Origin: SIG603 sp044432645
GTDB lineage: Bacteria > Bacillota > Clostridia > Oscillospirales > Acutalibacteraceae
Assembly (NCBI GenBank): GCA_044432645.1
Contig: JAWXUM010000007.1
Span: 7,986-71,985, forward strand
DNA: 64,000 bases
Direction: 5' to 3'
Made by a program: the position numbers and the translations under genes. The notes under the pieces were generated by a model. That model saw only the letters and a program-made list of their open reading frames with translations, did not search any database and was not told the origin of the DNA. Below, one piece after another: positions 54,126-62,925 of this stretch. Numbering within the stretch: position 1 is the stretch's first letter; each line of letters opens with the position of its first letter.

Positions 54126-54842
54126 TCACACCTCACTAAAATAATACAAATACAAGTCTTCCAAAGTAGAGTCTACCAAACCTGTAGATTTTTTAAGCTG
54201 TTCAAGTGTACCTTTTTGTATAAACTCGCCGTTTTTCATTACTATAATTTGGTTTGCGATATGCTCAATGTCGGACACTATATGGGTTGAAAGCAAAACA
54301 ATTCTGTCTTTGCCTAAACTAGAAATTAAATTTCTAAAACGCACACGCTCTTTTGGGTCAAGTCCAGCAGTTGGCTCGTCCAAAATCAAAATTTTAGGGT
54401 TATTGAGCATAGCCTGAGCAATGCCCAAACGCTGACGCATACCACCTGAAAACTTTTTAATTTTCTTTTTCTTCCATTTTGTAAGCGAAACTGTTTCTAA
54501 AAGTTCATTTGCTTTTTGCTTTGCTCTGTCTTTTGGAATACCTTTTAAACTTGCTATGTAAAGTAAAAATTCCATCGCCGTAAAGTTTGGGTAATATCCA
54601 AAATCTTGTGGTAAATAACCCAAAATATCTCGGTATTCTTCTTTTAAAACATCTATGCCATCAAATGTGATTTCTCCATTATTCGGCTGTAAAACACCAC
54701 AAATCATACGCATTAATGTGCTTTTACCCGAGCCATTTGCACCAAGTAAAGCGTAAACTCCATTTGTAAAAGTATAGTTTACATCGTTTACAGCTGTGAT
54801 GTCTTTATATTCTTTTGTAATATTTTTTAAACAAAGTTCCAT
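54126..54842 (-). CDS. ABC transporter ATP-binding protein
   Basis: A 238-residue ATPase with Walker A GANGSGKST (33-41), signature FSGGMRQRLGIAQAML and Walker B ILILDEPTAGLD, followed by LLSTHIVSDIEHIA. It is of the class that pairs with ABC-2 permeases, encoded directly downstream. The 5' end overlaps the membrane-protein gene by 16 bases. Confidence 0.93.
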   Translation of the reverse strand: MELCLKNITKEYKDITAVNDVNYTFTNGVYALLGANGSGKSTLMRMICGVLQPNNGEITFDGIDVLKEEYRDILGYLPQDFGYYPNFTAMEFLLYIASLKGIPKDRAKQKANELLETVSLTKWKKKKIKKFSGGMRQRLGIAQAMLNNPKILILDEPTAGLDPKERVRFRNLISSLGKDRIVLLSTHIVSDIEHIANQIIVMKNGEFIQKGTLEQLKKSTGLVDSTLEDLYLYYFSEV

Positions 54843-55507
54843 GCCTTGCCTCCGTTTTTTCTAAGTAATGTAAATATCTGACTAAAAACTAATAAACCTA
54901 AAACTAATGCTATAATCAAATATATTTGATTAGCTATAACAAGTTCATTAAAAACAACATAATAATTTGCTGCAATGATAAGCGAAGTCCCACCAATACA
55001 GGCGTAAACTCCAGCTACACCTTTTACGATATTTGTTATAAATAAAGAGATAAAACTGACTGCTAAATAGGGTACAAGAATACTTAAAACATTAATTTGT
55101 GTAAAAATCATCGCAATGGATAATACAAAAAGTGAAACAACACCCACAATAGCAAGTTTCATAACAGTTGTTTGTGCTAAATTGTGCTTGAATGTTTGCT
55201 CTAATTCTTCCATATTATATGAACTGCTTTTGTGAAGTTCGATAACAGAAACAAGTGCGATAAGTGGCACAAAGGAAGACAACAATTCTATTTCTTTTGG
55301 GTCGGCAATAGCAGAAATATAGCAGACAAAAGCTAATACAACAATGGAGCAAAGCCAAAAACTTTTGCTGATATAATGAATTTGATTTAAAAACACTTCG
55401 CCGAAACTTAGTTTTGGGAAATTTAGCTTACTTAAAAATTCTTCTTTTCTTTGTGGTGTGCCTGCATCAAAATTTTGCTTTATTGCATTTTTTAGTTTTT
55501 TATCCAT
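54827..55507 (-). CDS. Membrane protein encoded with an ECF sigma factor (candidate anti-sigma)
   Basis: A 226-residue protein. A basic cytosolic N-terminus of about 45 residues (KRKEEFLSKLNFPKL-like) is followed by about six membrane helices. It overlaps the sigma-factor gene by eight bases and the ATPase gene by 16. The position suggests it may sequester the sigma factor or form part of the transporter. I see no zinc-binding anti-sigma motif, so the role is inference. Confidence 0.6.
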   Translation of the reverse strand: MDKKLKNAIKQNFDAGTPQRKEEFLSKLNFPKLSFGEVFLNQIHYISKSFWLCSIVVLAFVCYISAIADPKEIELLSSFVPLIALVSVIELHKSSSYNMEELEQTFKHNLAQTTVMKLAIVGVVSLFVLSIAMIFTQINVLSILVPYLAVSFISLFITNIVKGVAGVYACIGGTSLIIAANYYVVFNELVIANQIYLIIALVLGLLVFSQIFTLLRKNGGKAWNFV

Positions 55508-55958
55508 AAAAATCTTCCTCCTTTAATTCTAGTTTCAATTTTTTTAATGTTGATTTAATTTTTCGGTTAACTGCAAAGCGAGAGATATTAAGGTGTTTTG
55601 CGATTTCTAAAATCCCAAGTTCGTTAGTAAAGCGTAACATAATAATCTCTTGTTCATCAAAACTAAGTTTTGAAATAGCCTTGCTAACAGTTAAATTTGT
55701 ATCAATTTGTGAACCATTGTCAAAGCTTAAATTTTCATCTAATTCGTCAGTTTGTTTTAGTCTAAAATAGTCGTTACAATTATTTTTTGCGATAGTATAA
55801 AGCAAAGCCAGTGGCTTGCCTTTTTCTATGTATGAGTTATATGAGAAGTATTTAAGGAAAGTTTCCTGTGTTAAATCTTCTGCAATTTCACGGTTTTTCA
55901 CACGGAAATAGCAGAAATTATATATTTTGTCGTATTGTTCTTGCAAGTCTTTAGACAC
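55500..55958 (-). CDS. ECF-type RNA polymerase sigma factor
   Basis: A 152-residue sigma-70 family protein. Region 2 (about 5-70) includes EIAEDLTQETFLKYF, and region 4 (about 95-150) includes LSFDEQEIIMLRF and an HTH, LGILEIAKHLNISRFAVNRKI. GTG at 55958 is taken as start because AGAGGAGG lies 8-13 bases upstream. The ATG of the longer frame lies before that site. First gene of an operon with a membrane protein and an ABC transporter, probably its own target. Confidence 0.88.
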   Translation of the reverse strand: MSKDLQEQYDKIYNFCYFRVKNREIAEDLTQETFLKYFSYNSYIEKGKPLALLYTIAKNNCNDYFRLKQTDELDENLSFDNGSQIDTNLTVSKAISKLSFDEQEIIMLRFTNELGILEIAKHLNISRFAVNRKIKSTLKKLKLELKEEDFYG

Positions 55959-56052
55959 CTTAAAACCTCCTCTCATAATGTATAACGGATAAGTGCAAGC
56001 AAATGTGCGGAAAATTTAAAATTATTTTAGCATAAACTTTAAGATAAGTATA

Positions 56053-56084
56053 GAAAAGCACCCAAAGCTGTAAACTTTGAGTGC
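56053..56084 (-). terminator. Terminator of the membrane-anchored xre gene
   Basis: A 10-bp stem with one mismatch pairs 56058-56067 with 56075-56084. On the minus strand TTTTC follows. It lies six bases beyond the stop codon. Confidence 0.65.
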
Positions 56085-56090
56085 GAAAAT

Positions 56091-56609
56091 TTATTTATTC
56101 CTTCTTGTGATATAAATGCCAAAAGATGAAAATAATAAAACTACAATAAAAATTAAAATATTTAACCAATTATTGTTTGAAGGCACTAAATAAATTGATG
56201 TTGGACCATCTGCTCCACCTATATATCCTATAGAGTTATAATACAATTTTTCTATAATTTTTGAAATTAATAAAGTTAAACAAAACAAAAAGCCTACACT
56301 TGAAAGCACACGAATAATTAACCTTTTACGTTCTGCTCTTTTAGCAAGAATTTTATTTATGACAGATAACCTTTCGGAAATTGTATTTATATTATCTTGA
56401 TTTTTAACAAAATCTACATTTTCACCTAATAAAGTTGATACTGGAATCTCGAACATATCTGAGATTTGTACAAGCATTTCAGAATCTGGGACGGATAATC
56501 CATTTTCCCATTTTGAAATAGTTTGTCTTACTACATTTAGTTTAATTCCAAACTCCTCCTGTGTTAAGTTTTTAGATTTTCGTAATTCTTTTAAATTATT
56601 ATTTAGCAT
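56091..56609 (-). CDS. Membrane-anchored Xre-family regulator with IGGADGPT motif
   Basis: A 172-residue protein. A Cro/CI HTH (residues 5-60, LTQEEFGIKLNVVRQTISKW) and a linker precede two membrane helices (about 98-118 and 148-167). Between them lies SIGYIGGADGPTSIYLV (126-142). IGGADGPT is best known from the beta subunits of sodium-pumping decarboxylases. I recall it also in small membrane proteins of gut Clostridia. The helices suggest a membrane-tethered regulator. The target is not evident. GAAGGG lies before the ATG. Confidence 0.8.
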   Translation of the reverse strand: MLNNNLKELRKSKNLTQEEFGIKLNVVRQTISKWENGLSVPDSEMLVQISDMFEIPVSTLLGENVDFVKNQDNINTISERLSVINKILAKRAERKRLIIRVLSSVGFLFCLTLLISKIIEKLYYNSIGYIGGADGPTSIYLVPSNNNWLNILIFIVVLLFSSFGIYITRRNK

Positions 56610-56700
56610 TGTAAGCCCTTCCTTTATTTTAAGTTGCTTAAATTATAGCAAAAAACTATTAGAGCGACAAGCAACGGATATTAACATTTGATGTTAACAA

Positions 56701-56719
56701 GGGCGAACACTGTTCGCCC
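56701..56719. repeat. GGGCGAACA/TGTTCGCCC palindrome
   Basis: Nine-base arms around a single C, followed by CTACAAAAAATTATT. It is a member of the dispersed palindrome family, here in the gap before the DUF4097 gene end, where it may terminate that transcript. Confidence 0.6.
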
Positions 56720-56734
56720 CTACAAAAAATTATT

Positions 56735-57577
56735 CTAAAAATCTAAATCGCAATTACCTGTATCAACTTCAATAGTGATTTTTTTATTACCATTTCCAAA
56801 GGTAATTTCGTTATCTAACTTTGTTCCGTCCATTTCAAAATTTCCTATATCTATTTTTGCTTTTATTGTATAGTCATTTTCGCTTCCAATTAATTCTAGC
56901 TCTAAATTGCCAATATCAATTTCAAATTCAGCAGAGGCTAGTATATTACAATCGTCTAAATCAATATCTCCAATATCTGCTATCGCTTTTAAATTATTTT
57001 CAAATTCACAATTTTCTATTGAAACATCGCCAATATCCACCTCAACATAAGCATCAATAAAATTAGAATTTTCAATTTCAACTTTACCAACATTTACGTA
57101 TAAATCTAGCTTTGATGCATTAACATTGCTAATTTCTAAATTATTTACACTTGCATTGACATTCAGATTATCAATTACCATACCTTCAGGAATAGTGACA
57201 GTTACAGCGTTAAAATTATTAGATAAATTAATGCCAAAATTTAAAAACAGATTATTATAAAACACGTCATTAATTTGAGTAACTTTTAAAGCGCTGTCAT
57301 CAATATCTATTTCGTACTTTGCTTTATCATAACTTACAGTAAAAGTATCGCCTGAAATCACAGAAATTTCTTCGGATATATCGATGTTTATATCAATATT
57401 TTTAATGTCGCTTGAAAGGGTTTGGGTCACCATTTCTACTTCATCTTCGGTTTCAAAACTTACACCATCTTTAGAAACCCACATTGAAGTTTCTCCACCT
57501 AAAAATAAACCAACGGCAAAAGAAGCTCCACCTACCAAAAGCAGACAACATAAAACTATAACAAATTTATTTTTCAT
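56735..57577 (-). CDS. DUF4097-like secreted beta-solenoid protein
   Basis: An N-terminal hydrophobic segment (about 4-24) is a signal or membrane anchor. From about residue 110 onward the chain repeats a 20-23-residue unit of the form V-x-x-D-I-G-x-V-x-I-E-N-x. At least five units (VNVGKVEIEN, VDIGDVSIEN, ADIGDIDLDD, IDIGNLELEL, IDIGNFEMDG) suggest a beta-solenoid. This is the DUF4097 (YvlB-type) pattern in PadR-DUF1700 operons. The chosen ATG (57577) has GGAG eight bases upstream and overlaps the DUF1700 gene. Confidence 0.72.
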   Translation of the reverse strand: MKNKFVIVLCCLLLVGGASFAVGLFLGGETSMWVSKDGVSFETEDEVEMVTQTLSSDIKNIDINIDISEEISVISGDTFTVSYDKAKYEIDIDDSALKVTQINDVFYNNLFLNFGINLSNNFNAVTVTIPEGMVIDNLNVNASVNNLEISNVNASKLDLYVNVGKVEIENSNFIDAYVEVDIGDVSIENCEFENNLKAIADIGDIDLDDCNILASAEFEIDIGNLELELIGSENDYTIKAKIDIGNFEMDGTKLDNEITFGNGNKKITIEVDTGNCDLDF

Positions 57578-58121
57578 TTTCATAACTCCTTTTACCAAGT
57601 TTTAAGAAAAGTTTTCTGAAAAAGCCAAAAATAATTTTAGCTAATTTGTGAAAACCGATTAAACCAAGCATACCAACCGAGAAAAAACAAAGTGTCATTC
57701 CTAAAAACACTAGCCCTGTTTGATAGTTAAATAAAAACGCTGGAATACAGGCAATAGCAAGTGGCAAAGTGCATAAAACGAACGAGCCAAAAACTATGTA
57801 TGGAACTAAAATTAAGCATATAAATGTTATTAAAAGCGATAAAGCAACTGCCAACACGCTAAGTCCTATCGGCATGGTTATGGGTGCTGAACATATCGCT
57901 AAAACGATAGTTGATATGGAAAGTTTACTTTGTTTTTCGCCCACTTCCATTATAATTTTAGCTGCAATTTTTTTAGGATGTGGTAGTGCCTCAATTGCCT
58001 CTTCTTCACTGTTTGCATCTGCAAAAAATTCATCGTAAAAAGCTATGGCATTTTCTCGTTCCTCTTTTGGAACTTTTTTAAGTGATTTATTTAATATATG
58101 TAAAAATTCAAGCCTATCCAT
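57567..58121 (-). CDS. DUF1700 family membrane protein
   Basis: A 184-residue protein. The N-terminal domain (MDRLEFLHILNKSLKKVPKEERENAIAFYDEFF, then EEAIEALPHPKKIA) is the DUF1700 signature, and four membrane helices follow. The ATG at 58121 has AGGAGG at eight-base spacing and overlaps the padR stop by eight bases. Such proteins are regularly encoded after PadR regulators, with unknown function. A membrane-stress role is inferred. Confidence 0.85.
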   Translation of the reverse strand: MDRLEFLHILNKSLKKVPKEERENAIAFYDEFFADANSEEEAIEALPHPKKIAAKIIMEVGEKQSKLSISTIVLAICSAPITMPIGLSVLAVALSLLITFICLILVPYIVFGSFVLCTLPLAIACIPAFLFNYQTGLVFLGMTLCFFSVGMLGLIGFHKLAKIIFGFFRKLFLKLGKRSYENEK

Positions 58122-58431
58122 TAACATTACCTCCTAACACTTTATCCACTGTGTTTTTATAATTTTCCCATTCTTCTTTGTAAAATAATAGCCTGTTTTT
58201 GCCCTCACTTGTAATTTGATAATATTTTCTGTTGCGACCATCAAAAGGCACATCATAAGTTGTAAGCAGTCCCTCTTTTGATAATCGTCTTAAAACAGGG
58301 TACAACGCAGACTCGGAAATATCAATTAAACTTCCGACTTTTTGTGTGAGGTCATAGCCGTAAGTGTCGCCCAAATCAACCACACCTAAAACACAGGCAT
58401 CTAAAAGCTTTGCTGTTATAGTAAATGTCAT
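58114..58431 (-). CDS. PadR family transcriptional regulator
   Basis: A 105-residue short PadR protein with the winged helix AKLLDACVLGVVDLGDTYGYDLTQKV, SALYPVLRRLSKEGLL and the strand wing YDVPFDGRNRKYYQIT. It starts at the ATG with AAAGGAGG. The longer frame begins upstream of the promoter. A perfect palindrome in its own promoter indicates autoregulation of the PadR-DUF1700-DUF4097 operon. Confidence 0.92.
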   Translation of the reverse strand: MTFTITAKLLDACVLGVVDLGDTYGYDLTQKVGSLIDISESALYPVLRRLSKEGLLTTYDVPFDGRNRKYYQITSEGKNRLLFYKEEWENYKNTVDKVLGGNVNG

Positions 58432-58456
58432 AATATCCTCCTTTACTATTCCTTTA

Positions 58457-58491
58457 ACAATACTATACAACAAATAGTATTGTTTTGTCAA
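58457..58491 (-). promoter_or_regulatory. padR promoter with palindromic operator
   Basis: On the minus strand TTGACA (58491-58486), 18 bases, TATAGT (58467-58462). A perfect 10-bp inverted repeat, ACAATACTAT (58457-58466) with ATAGTATTGT (58474-58483), covers the spacer and -10. It is of the size and base content of PadR operators and would block polymerase. Confidence 0.82.
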
Positions 58492-58583
58492 TAGGATATT
58501 TTTTAAATAAAATATATTTAAACTACGAACAATAAAAATACCCCCCAAAATTAATTGGAAAGCATTTTAAATGTAAGTCGTAT

Positions 58584-58732
58584 TTAATTAGTTAGATAAC
58601 CTTTGGCAAGCGTAAAATTTGTGATATCAAACGAATTCCCATAATATTACATTAAACCTAAATCACTACACATAGTGTAAAATGCATCTTCTAGATTAAT
58701 TTAGTAGCGGGAATAGCCTTTATTTCATCCAT
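58584..58732 (-). other. Possible decayed coding fragment in the 58549-58860 gap
   Basis: On the minus strand MDEIKAIPATKLI ends in TAG. EDAFYTMCSDLGLM and YYGNSFDITNFTLAKGYLTN follow in another frame, each cut by a stop. The composition looks protein-like, but I recognise no family. The rest of the 312-base gap holds only a hairpin (58776-58808). Confidence 0.25.
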
Positions 58733-58775
58733 ATATAACACCCTCGTGATATTCCATACTCGGCACACACAAACA

Positions 58776-58808
58776 ACAAAGGAGCAATCGTATTGACTGC
58801 TCCTTTGT
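58776..58808. terminator. Hairpin downstream of the ABC exporter genes
   Basis: ACAAAGGAGCA (58776-58786) pairs with TGCTCCTTTGT (58798-58808), an 11-bp stem with an 11-base loop. There is no clear T-run on the minus strand, so function as a terminator for the exporter operon is uncertain. Confidence 0.45.
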
Positions 58809-58860
58809 AACTATTCTTTTAAAATATTTTATATCGCACTTTTTCTATTTGAACTAAGGC

Positions 58861-60699
58861 TTATTCGTAATTTTCAAATTGTGAATTATAAAGTTCTGCA
58901 TAAAAACCATTTTCACTTAAAAGTTGGTTATGTGTTCCTTTTTCGATAACATCTCCGTCTTTCATAACAAGAATTAAATCTGCATTTTTTATTGTTGATA
59001 ATCTATGAGCTATAACGAACGAAGTTCTGTTTTTCATAAGTTCGTCCATAGCATGTTGGATTTGCTGTTCTGTTCGGGTGTCTATTGACGATGTTGCTTC
59101 GTCTAAAATAATCATAGATTTATCGGCAATCATAGCTCTTGCAATGGTAATTTGTTGTTTTTGTCCTTGTGAAAGCTGTAAATTGTCGTTTAAAACTGTG
59201 TCGTATCCATGTTGTAATGTTTTTACAAAGTGATGAAGTCCAACAGCTTTGCAAGCTTTGTCGAGTTCTTCTTTTGATATATCCACATTAGTATAAACTA
59301 AATTTTCTCTAAGTGTTCCTTCAAAAAGCCAAGTGTCTTGTAAAACCATGCTGAATTTTGTATGCACGTCTTCCCTTTTCATTTGATTAATTGAAATACC
59401 GTCTATTAATATATCGCCTGAATTAATATCGTAAAAACGCATTAACAGGTTTACCATGGTTGTTTTACCAGCACCAGTAGGGCCTACTATGGCAATTTTT
59501 TGACCAGACTTTACACTTGCGCTAAAATCTTTTATGATGATTTTATCTTTATCGTAACCAAAACGCACATTTTTAAATTCAATGTTTCCTTGAACGTCTG
59601 TTAATCCCACTGACTTTTCAGATTCATCTGGCATTTCTGTTTCTTCCAAAAATTCAAACACACGCTCGGCTGCTGCTGTGCCAGACTGCAAGTTTTGCAT
59701 ACCTTGAGCAATTTGTCCAAGTGGTTGAGTAAATAGTCTGATATAAACCATAAATGCTACTATTACACCAAAGCTGATAACATCATTTAGTGCAAGCAAT
59801 GCGCCTACAATACACACACACACATAACCGAAATTTCCTATAAAAGTCATAACAGGCATCATAAGGCCTGAAAGTGCTTGAGATTTAAATGCAGAATTTT
59901 TTAGATTTTGGTTAGCTTCATTAAATACAGAAATTGATTTTTCTTCACAATTATAAGCTTTTACAACTGTATGACCAGAATACATTTCTTCGATATGACC
60001 GTTGATTACACCAAGGTTTTTTTGTTGTGATTTGAAGAATTTTTGAGAAGTTCCCATTACTGCAAACATAAACACAAAGCCTAAAACAGTAGCTAGTATA
60101 GCAGTTATTGTAAGTACTATGTTGGTAACAGACATCATAATAACTGAGCCTACTAAAAGGGTTATAGCTGACACTAATGTTCCTACCGATTGTGACATGG
60201 TTTGCCCAATTGTATCGACATCATTTGTAACTCTTGAAAGCACATCGCCTTTAGAAGTTTTTGCAAAATACCCCATAGGAAGTACGTCAATTTTTTTAAT
60301 AATTTGAGTTCTTAACCTTTTAGCTGTTTTTTGTACAGATGACGCCATTATTACGCCCTGTAAAATAGACAACACATAACTTACAGCATATACTATTCCC
60401 AAAAATAAACCTATGCTAAATATGGTATCCATATTTATTCCGTCACCAGAGCCAGTAAAACTAGCCTCAATTCCGGCACTTATTTCGTCGGTTAATAAAG
60501 ATAAATTATTAGGTCCTACCAAAGTTAAAATTGAACCTAGCATAGCAAAACAAGTAGCTAGTAGCATGAATTTTTTTTGGTTTTTAGCAAAAGCCAGTAG
60601 CTTTTTTATAGAAGTTTTGAAGTCTTTGGCTTTTTCGCCACCCATGCCTGACCCTGGGCCACGCATTTGTCTTTGGTTTGATGATTCTTGTTTAGGCAT
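58861..60699 (-). CDS. Heterodimeric ABC exporter subunit (canonical ATPase site, TM288-like)
   Basis: A 612-residue half-transporter: six membrane helices, then an ATPase with GPTGAGKTT, signature LSQGQKQQITIARAM and Walker B IILDEATSSID with the catalytic Glu. The LSQGQ variant paired with a full Walker B is as in TM288 of Thermotoga. Its partner is the upstream gene, which overlaps by eight bases. The ATG at 60699 has GAGGAGG. A longer frame adds 38 residues upstream without such a site. Probable multidrug or lipid export. Confidence 0.92.
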   Translation of the reverse strand: MPKQESSNQRQMRGPGSGMGGEKAKDFKTSIKKLLAFAKNQKKFMLLATCFAMLGSILTLVGPNNLSLLTDEISAGIEASFTGSGDGINMDTIFSIGLFLGIVYAVSYVLSILQGVIMASSVQKTAKRLRTQIIKKIDVLPMGYFAKTSKGDVLSRVTNDVDTIGQTMSQSVGTLVSAITLLVGSVIMMSVTNIVLTITAILATVLGFVFMFAVMGTSQKFFKSQQKNLGVINGHIEEMYSGHTVVKAYNCEEKSISVFNEANQNLKNSAFKSQALSGLMMPVMTFIGNFGYVCVCIVGALLALNDVISFGVIVAFMVYIRLFTQPLGQIAQGMQNLQSGTAAAERVFEFLEETEMPDESEKSVGLTDVQGNIEFKNVRFGYDKDKIIIKDFSASVKSGQKIAIVGPTGAGKTTMVNLLMRFYDINSGDILIDGISINQMKREDVHTKFSMVLQDTWLFEGTLRENLVYTNVDISKEELDKACKAVGLHHFVKTLQHGYDTVLNDNLQLSQGQKQQITIARAMIADKSMIILDEATSSIDTRTEQQIQHAMDELMKNRTSFVIAHRLSTIKNADLILVMKDGDVIEKGTHNQLLSENGFYAELYNSQFENYE

Positions 60700-62455
60700 T
60701 TTGTAATTCCTCCTCTGATAATTGTGAAAGAGCAATTTGATAATAAGTTTCGCAATTTTTGAGCAATTCTTTATGCTTACCCATGCCCACGATTTCTCCA
60801 TCTTCAAGAACAATAATTTTGTCGGCTTCCCTTATAGTACCTATTCTTTGGCCTACTATAATTCTTGTGCTACCTTTACACTCGTTGTTAAGTGCATGAC
60901 GAAGGTTTCTATCTGTTTTATAGTCAAGTGCACTAAATGAGTCGTCGAAAATAAATATTTCTGGGTTTCTGTAAACAGCTCTTGCTATAGAAATTCTTTG
61001 CTTTTGTCCACCAGATAAATTTCTACCACCTTGTGCAACATATGAATTATATTTTTCGTCTAGGTTTTGTACAAATTCATCTGCCTGTGCTGTTTGAACT
61101 GAATTTTCAAGGTGATTTTCTTTTACATTTAAATTTTCATTATCACCAAATACAACGTTAGACTCAACTGTCCCTGTGAAAAGAGTTGCTTTTTGAGAAA
61201 CATAGCCTATCATAGCATTAAGTGCAGTTTTGGAATATTCTTTTACATTCATTCCACCTACTAAAACCTCACCGTCTGTTGCGTCGTAAAAACGTGGAAT
61301 TAAATTAATTACCGTACTTTTACCACAACCAGTCGAACCGATAAAGGCAACAACTTCGCCTTTTTTAGCTGTGAAATTTATATTTTTAAGCATATAGTCG
61401 TCTGCATCTGGGTATTTAAAGCTAACGTTTTTAAACTCGATTTCGCCTACTTTAGCTACATCAGAACTAGTTTTTGTACCACTTATAATACTTTCTTTTC
61501 TGTCTAGCACTTCGTTTATACGTTTAGCCGCAACACTTGCACGAGGTAAAATCATAAACACCATAGATAACATAATAAATGACATAACTACTTGCATTGC
61601 ATAGGCTGTATACACTACCATGTCTGAAAATAATGTTATTTTATCCATGCCTATTGCTTCGTTAATTATTACTGCGCCAACTAAATAAACAGACAAAACC
61701 AAACCACTGCTTATCATTTGCATACTTGGCATTAAAAAAGACATAGTTCTTGAAGTAAACAAATTAGTTTTTGTTAGTTTGTCATTAGCTACTTCAAATT
61801 TTTCGCCTTGATATTCTTCTGCATTGTATGCTCTAACAACGGCTAGACCGTCTAAATGTTCTCTTGAAACTCTATTTATATTGTCTGTTAAAACTTGCAA
61901 TTTTTTAAATCTTGGAACTGCAAGTGAAAGACAAGTTGATATTATTGTAAGTAAAACTGCTACTGCTACAATTGTTACAACAGACCATGCGCTGTTTTTT
62001 GTAGAAATTTTTGCTATAGCCCAAACTGCTGTAATAGGCGCTTTTACAAGCATTTGCATTCCCATAACTATTAGCATTTGCACTTGTGTTACGTCGTTTG
62101 TTGTTCTTGTAATTAAACTTGCTGTTGAAAACGAATTAACGTCTTTCATAGAAAATCCCATTACTTTTTGGAAAAGTTTTGACCTTACTATAAAAGAAAA
62201 ATTAGAAGCAATTCTAGCTGCTATTATAGCAACAAATAAAGATGCCACTAAACTACCTAAAGCACAAAGCACCATTTTCCCACCAGCTACATAAATGTCG
62301 CTCATTACACTGCCTTCGGTTTGCACCAAAAGTGTAATTTCGGACATATAGTCTGGCAAGGTTAAGTCCAAAAAAGCCTGAACGCAAGTTAAGGCTATTA
62401 CAACCAATGCTAACAAAAACTCTGTCTTTGTTAGGTTTTTTAATATTTTAACCAT
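60692..62455 (-). CDS. Heterodimeric ABC exporter subunit (degenerate ATPase site, TM287-like)
   Basis: A 587-residue half-transporter with six helices and an ATPase carrying GSTGCGKST, a canonical LSGGQKQRISIARAV and Walker B IFIFDDSFSALD. Asp replaces the catalytic Glu after Walker B, the hallmark of the degenerate site in TM287/BmrC-type subunits. It overlaps marR by eight bases at its 5' end and the partner gene at its 3' end. The two half-transporters and MarR form one operon. Confidence 0.93.
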   Translation of the reverse strand: MVKILKNLTKTEFLLALVVIALTCVQAFLDLTLPDYMSEITLLVQTEGSVMSDIYVAGGKMVLCALGSLVASLFVAIIAARIASNFSFIVRSKLFQKVMGFSMKDVNSFSTASLITRTTNDVTQVQMLIVMGMQMLVKAPITAVWAIAKISTKNSAWSVVTIVAVAVLLTIISTCLSLAVPRFKKLQVLTDNINRVSREHLDGLAVVRAYNAEEYQGEKFEVANDKLTKTNLFTSRTMSFLMPSMQMISSGLVLSVYLVGAVIINEAIGMDKITLFSDMVVYTAYAMQVVMSFIMLSMVFMILPRASVAAKRINEVLDRKESIISGTKTSSDVAKVGEIEFKNVSFKYPDADDYMLKNINFTAKKGEVVAFIGSTGCGKSTVINLIPRFYDATDGEVLVGGMNVKEYSKTALNAMIGYVSQKATLFTGTVESNVVFGDNENLNVKENHLENSVQTAQADEFVQNLDEKYNSYVAQGGRNLSGGQKQRISIARAVYRNPEIFIFDDSFSALDYKTDRNLRHALNNECKGSTRIIVGQRIGTIREADKIIVLEDGEIVGMGKHKELLKNCETYYQIALSQLSEEELQNA

Positions 62456-62900
62456 GTGGTATTTCCTCTTTATTTCTCATATTTTCTTCCATTATATTTT
62501 TGAATTTTTTCATATCGTTTAAAAGTTTAACCAAATATTCCATACCAAACTCATCAATAAGTTGTTCGGCAGATTTTTTCAATGTTAACTTTGTTGAATT
62601 AGCCAACATTTTACCTTTTGCCGATAATTTAACAACTGTAATTCTTGCATCTATAGCAGAATTAGATTTTTCGATTAATTCTTTTATCTCTAGTTTTTTT
62701 AGCAAAACAGCCATTCTTGCAGAGCTTATTTTCAAATAATCGCTAATATCTTTTGACTTAACTTCGCCTTCACTGTCATGCAAAAATTTAATTACGCCCA
62801 TAATTCCCATCTCATTTTGTATTAAATTTTCATAAGACTGTGTTGGTCTGTTTTCGTGAAGCAAATCTAAAATTATATCAATCTCTTCTTTATTTGCCAT
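62448..62900 (-). CDS. MarR family transcriptional regulator
   Basis: A 150-residue winged-helix regulator. The DNA-binding part reads VKSKDISDYLKISSARMAVLLKKLEIKELIEKS, followed by the wing (DARITVVKLSAKGKML) and a C-terminal dimer helix. GGAGG precedes the ATG. It heads the exporter operon and probably represses it until a ligand binds. Two matching palindromes lie in its promoter. Confidence 0.93.
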   Translation of the reverse strand: MANKEEIDIILDLLHENRPTQSYENLIQNEMGIMGVIKFLHDSEGEVKSKDISDYLKISSARMAVLLKKLEIKELIEKSNSAIDARITVVKLSAKGKMLANSTKLTLKKSAEQLIDEFGMEYLVKLLNDMKKFKNIMEENMRNKEEIPHG

Positions 62901-62925
62901 ATTATACCTCCATAAAATTAATATG

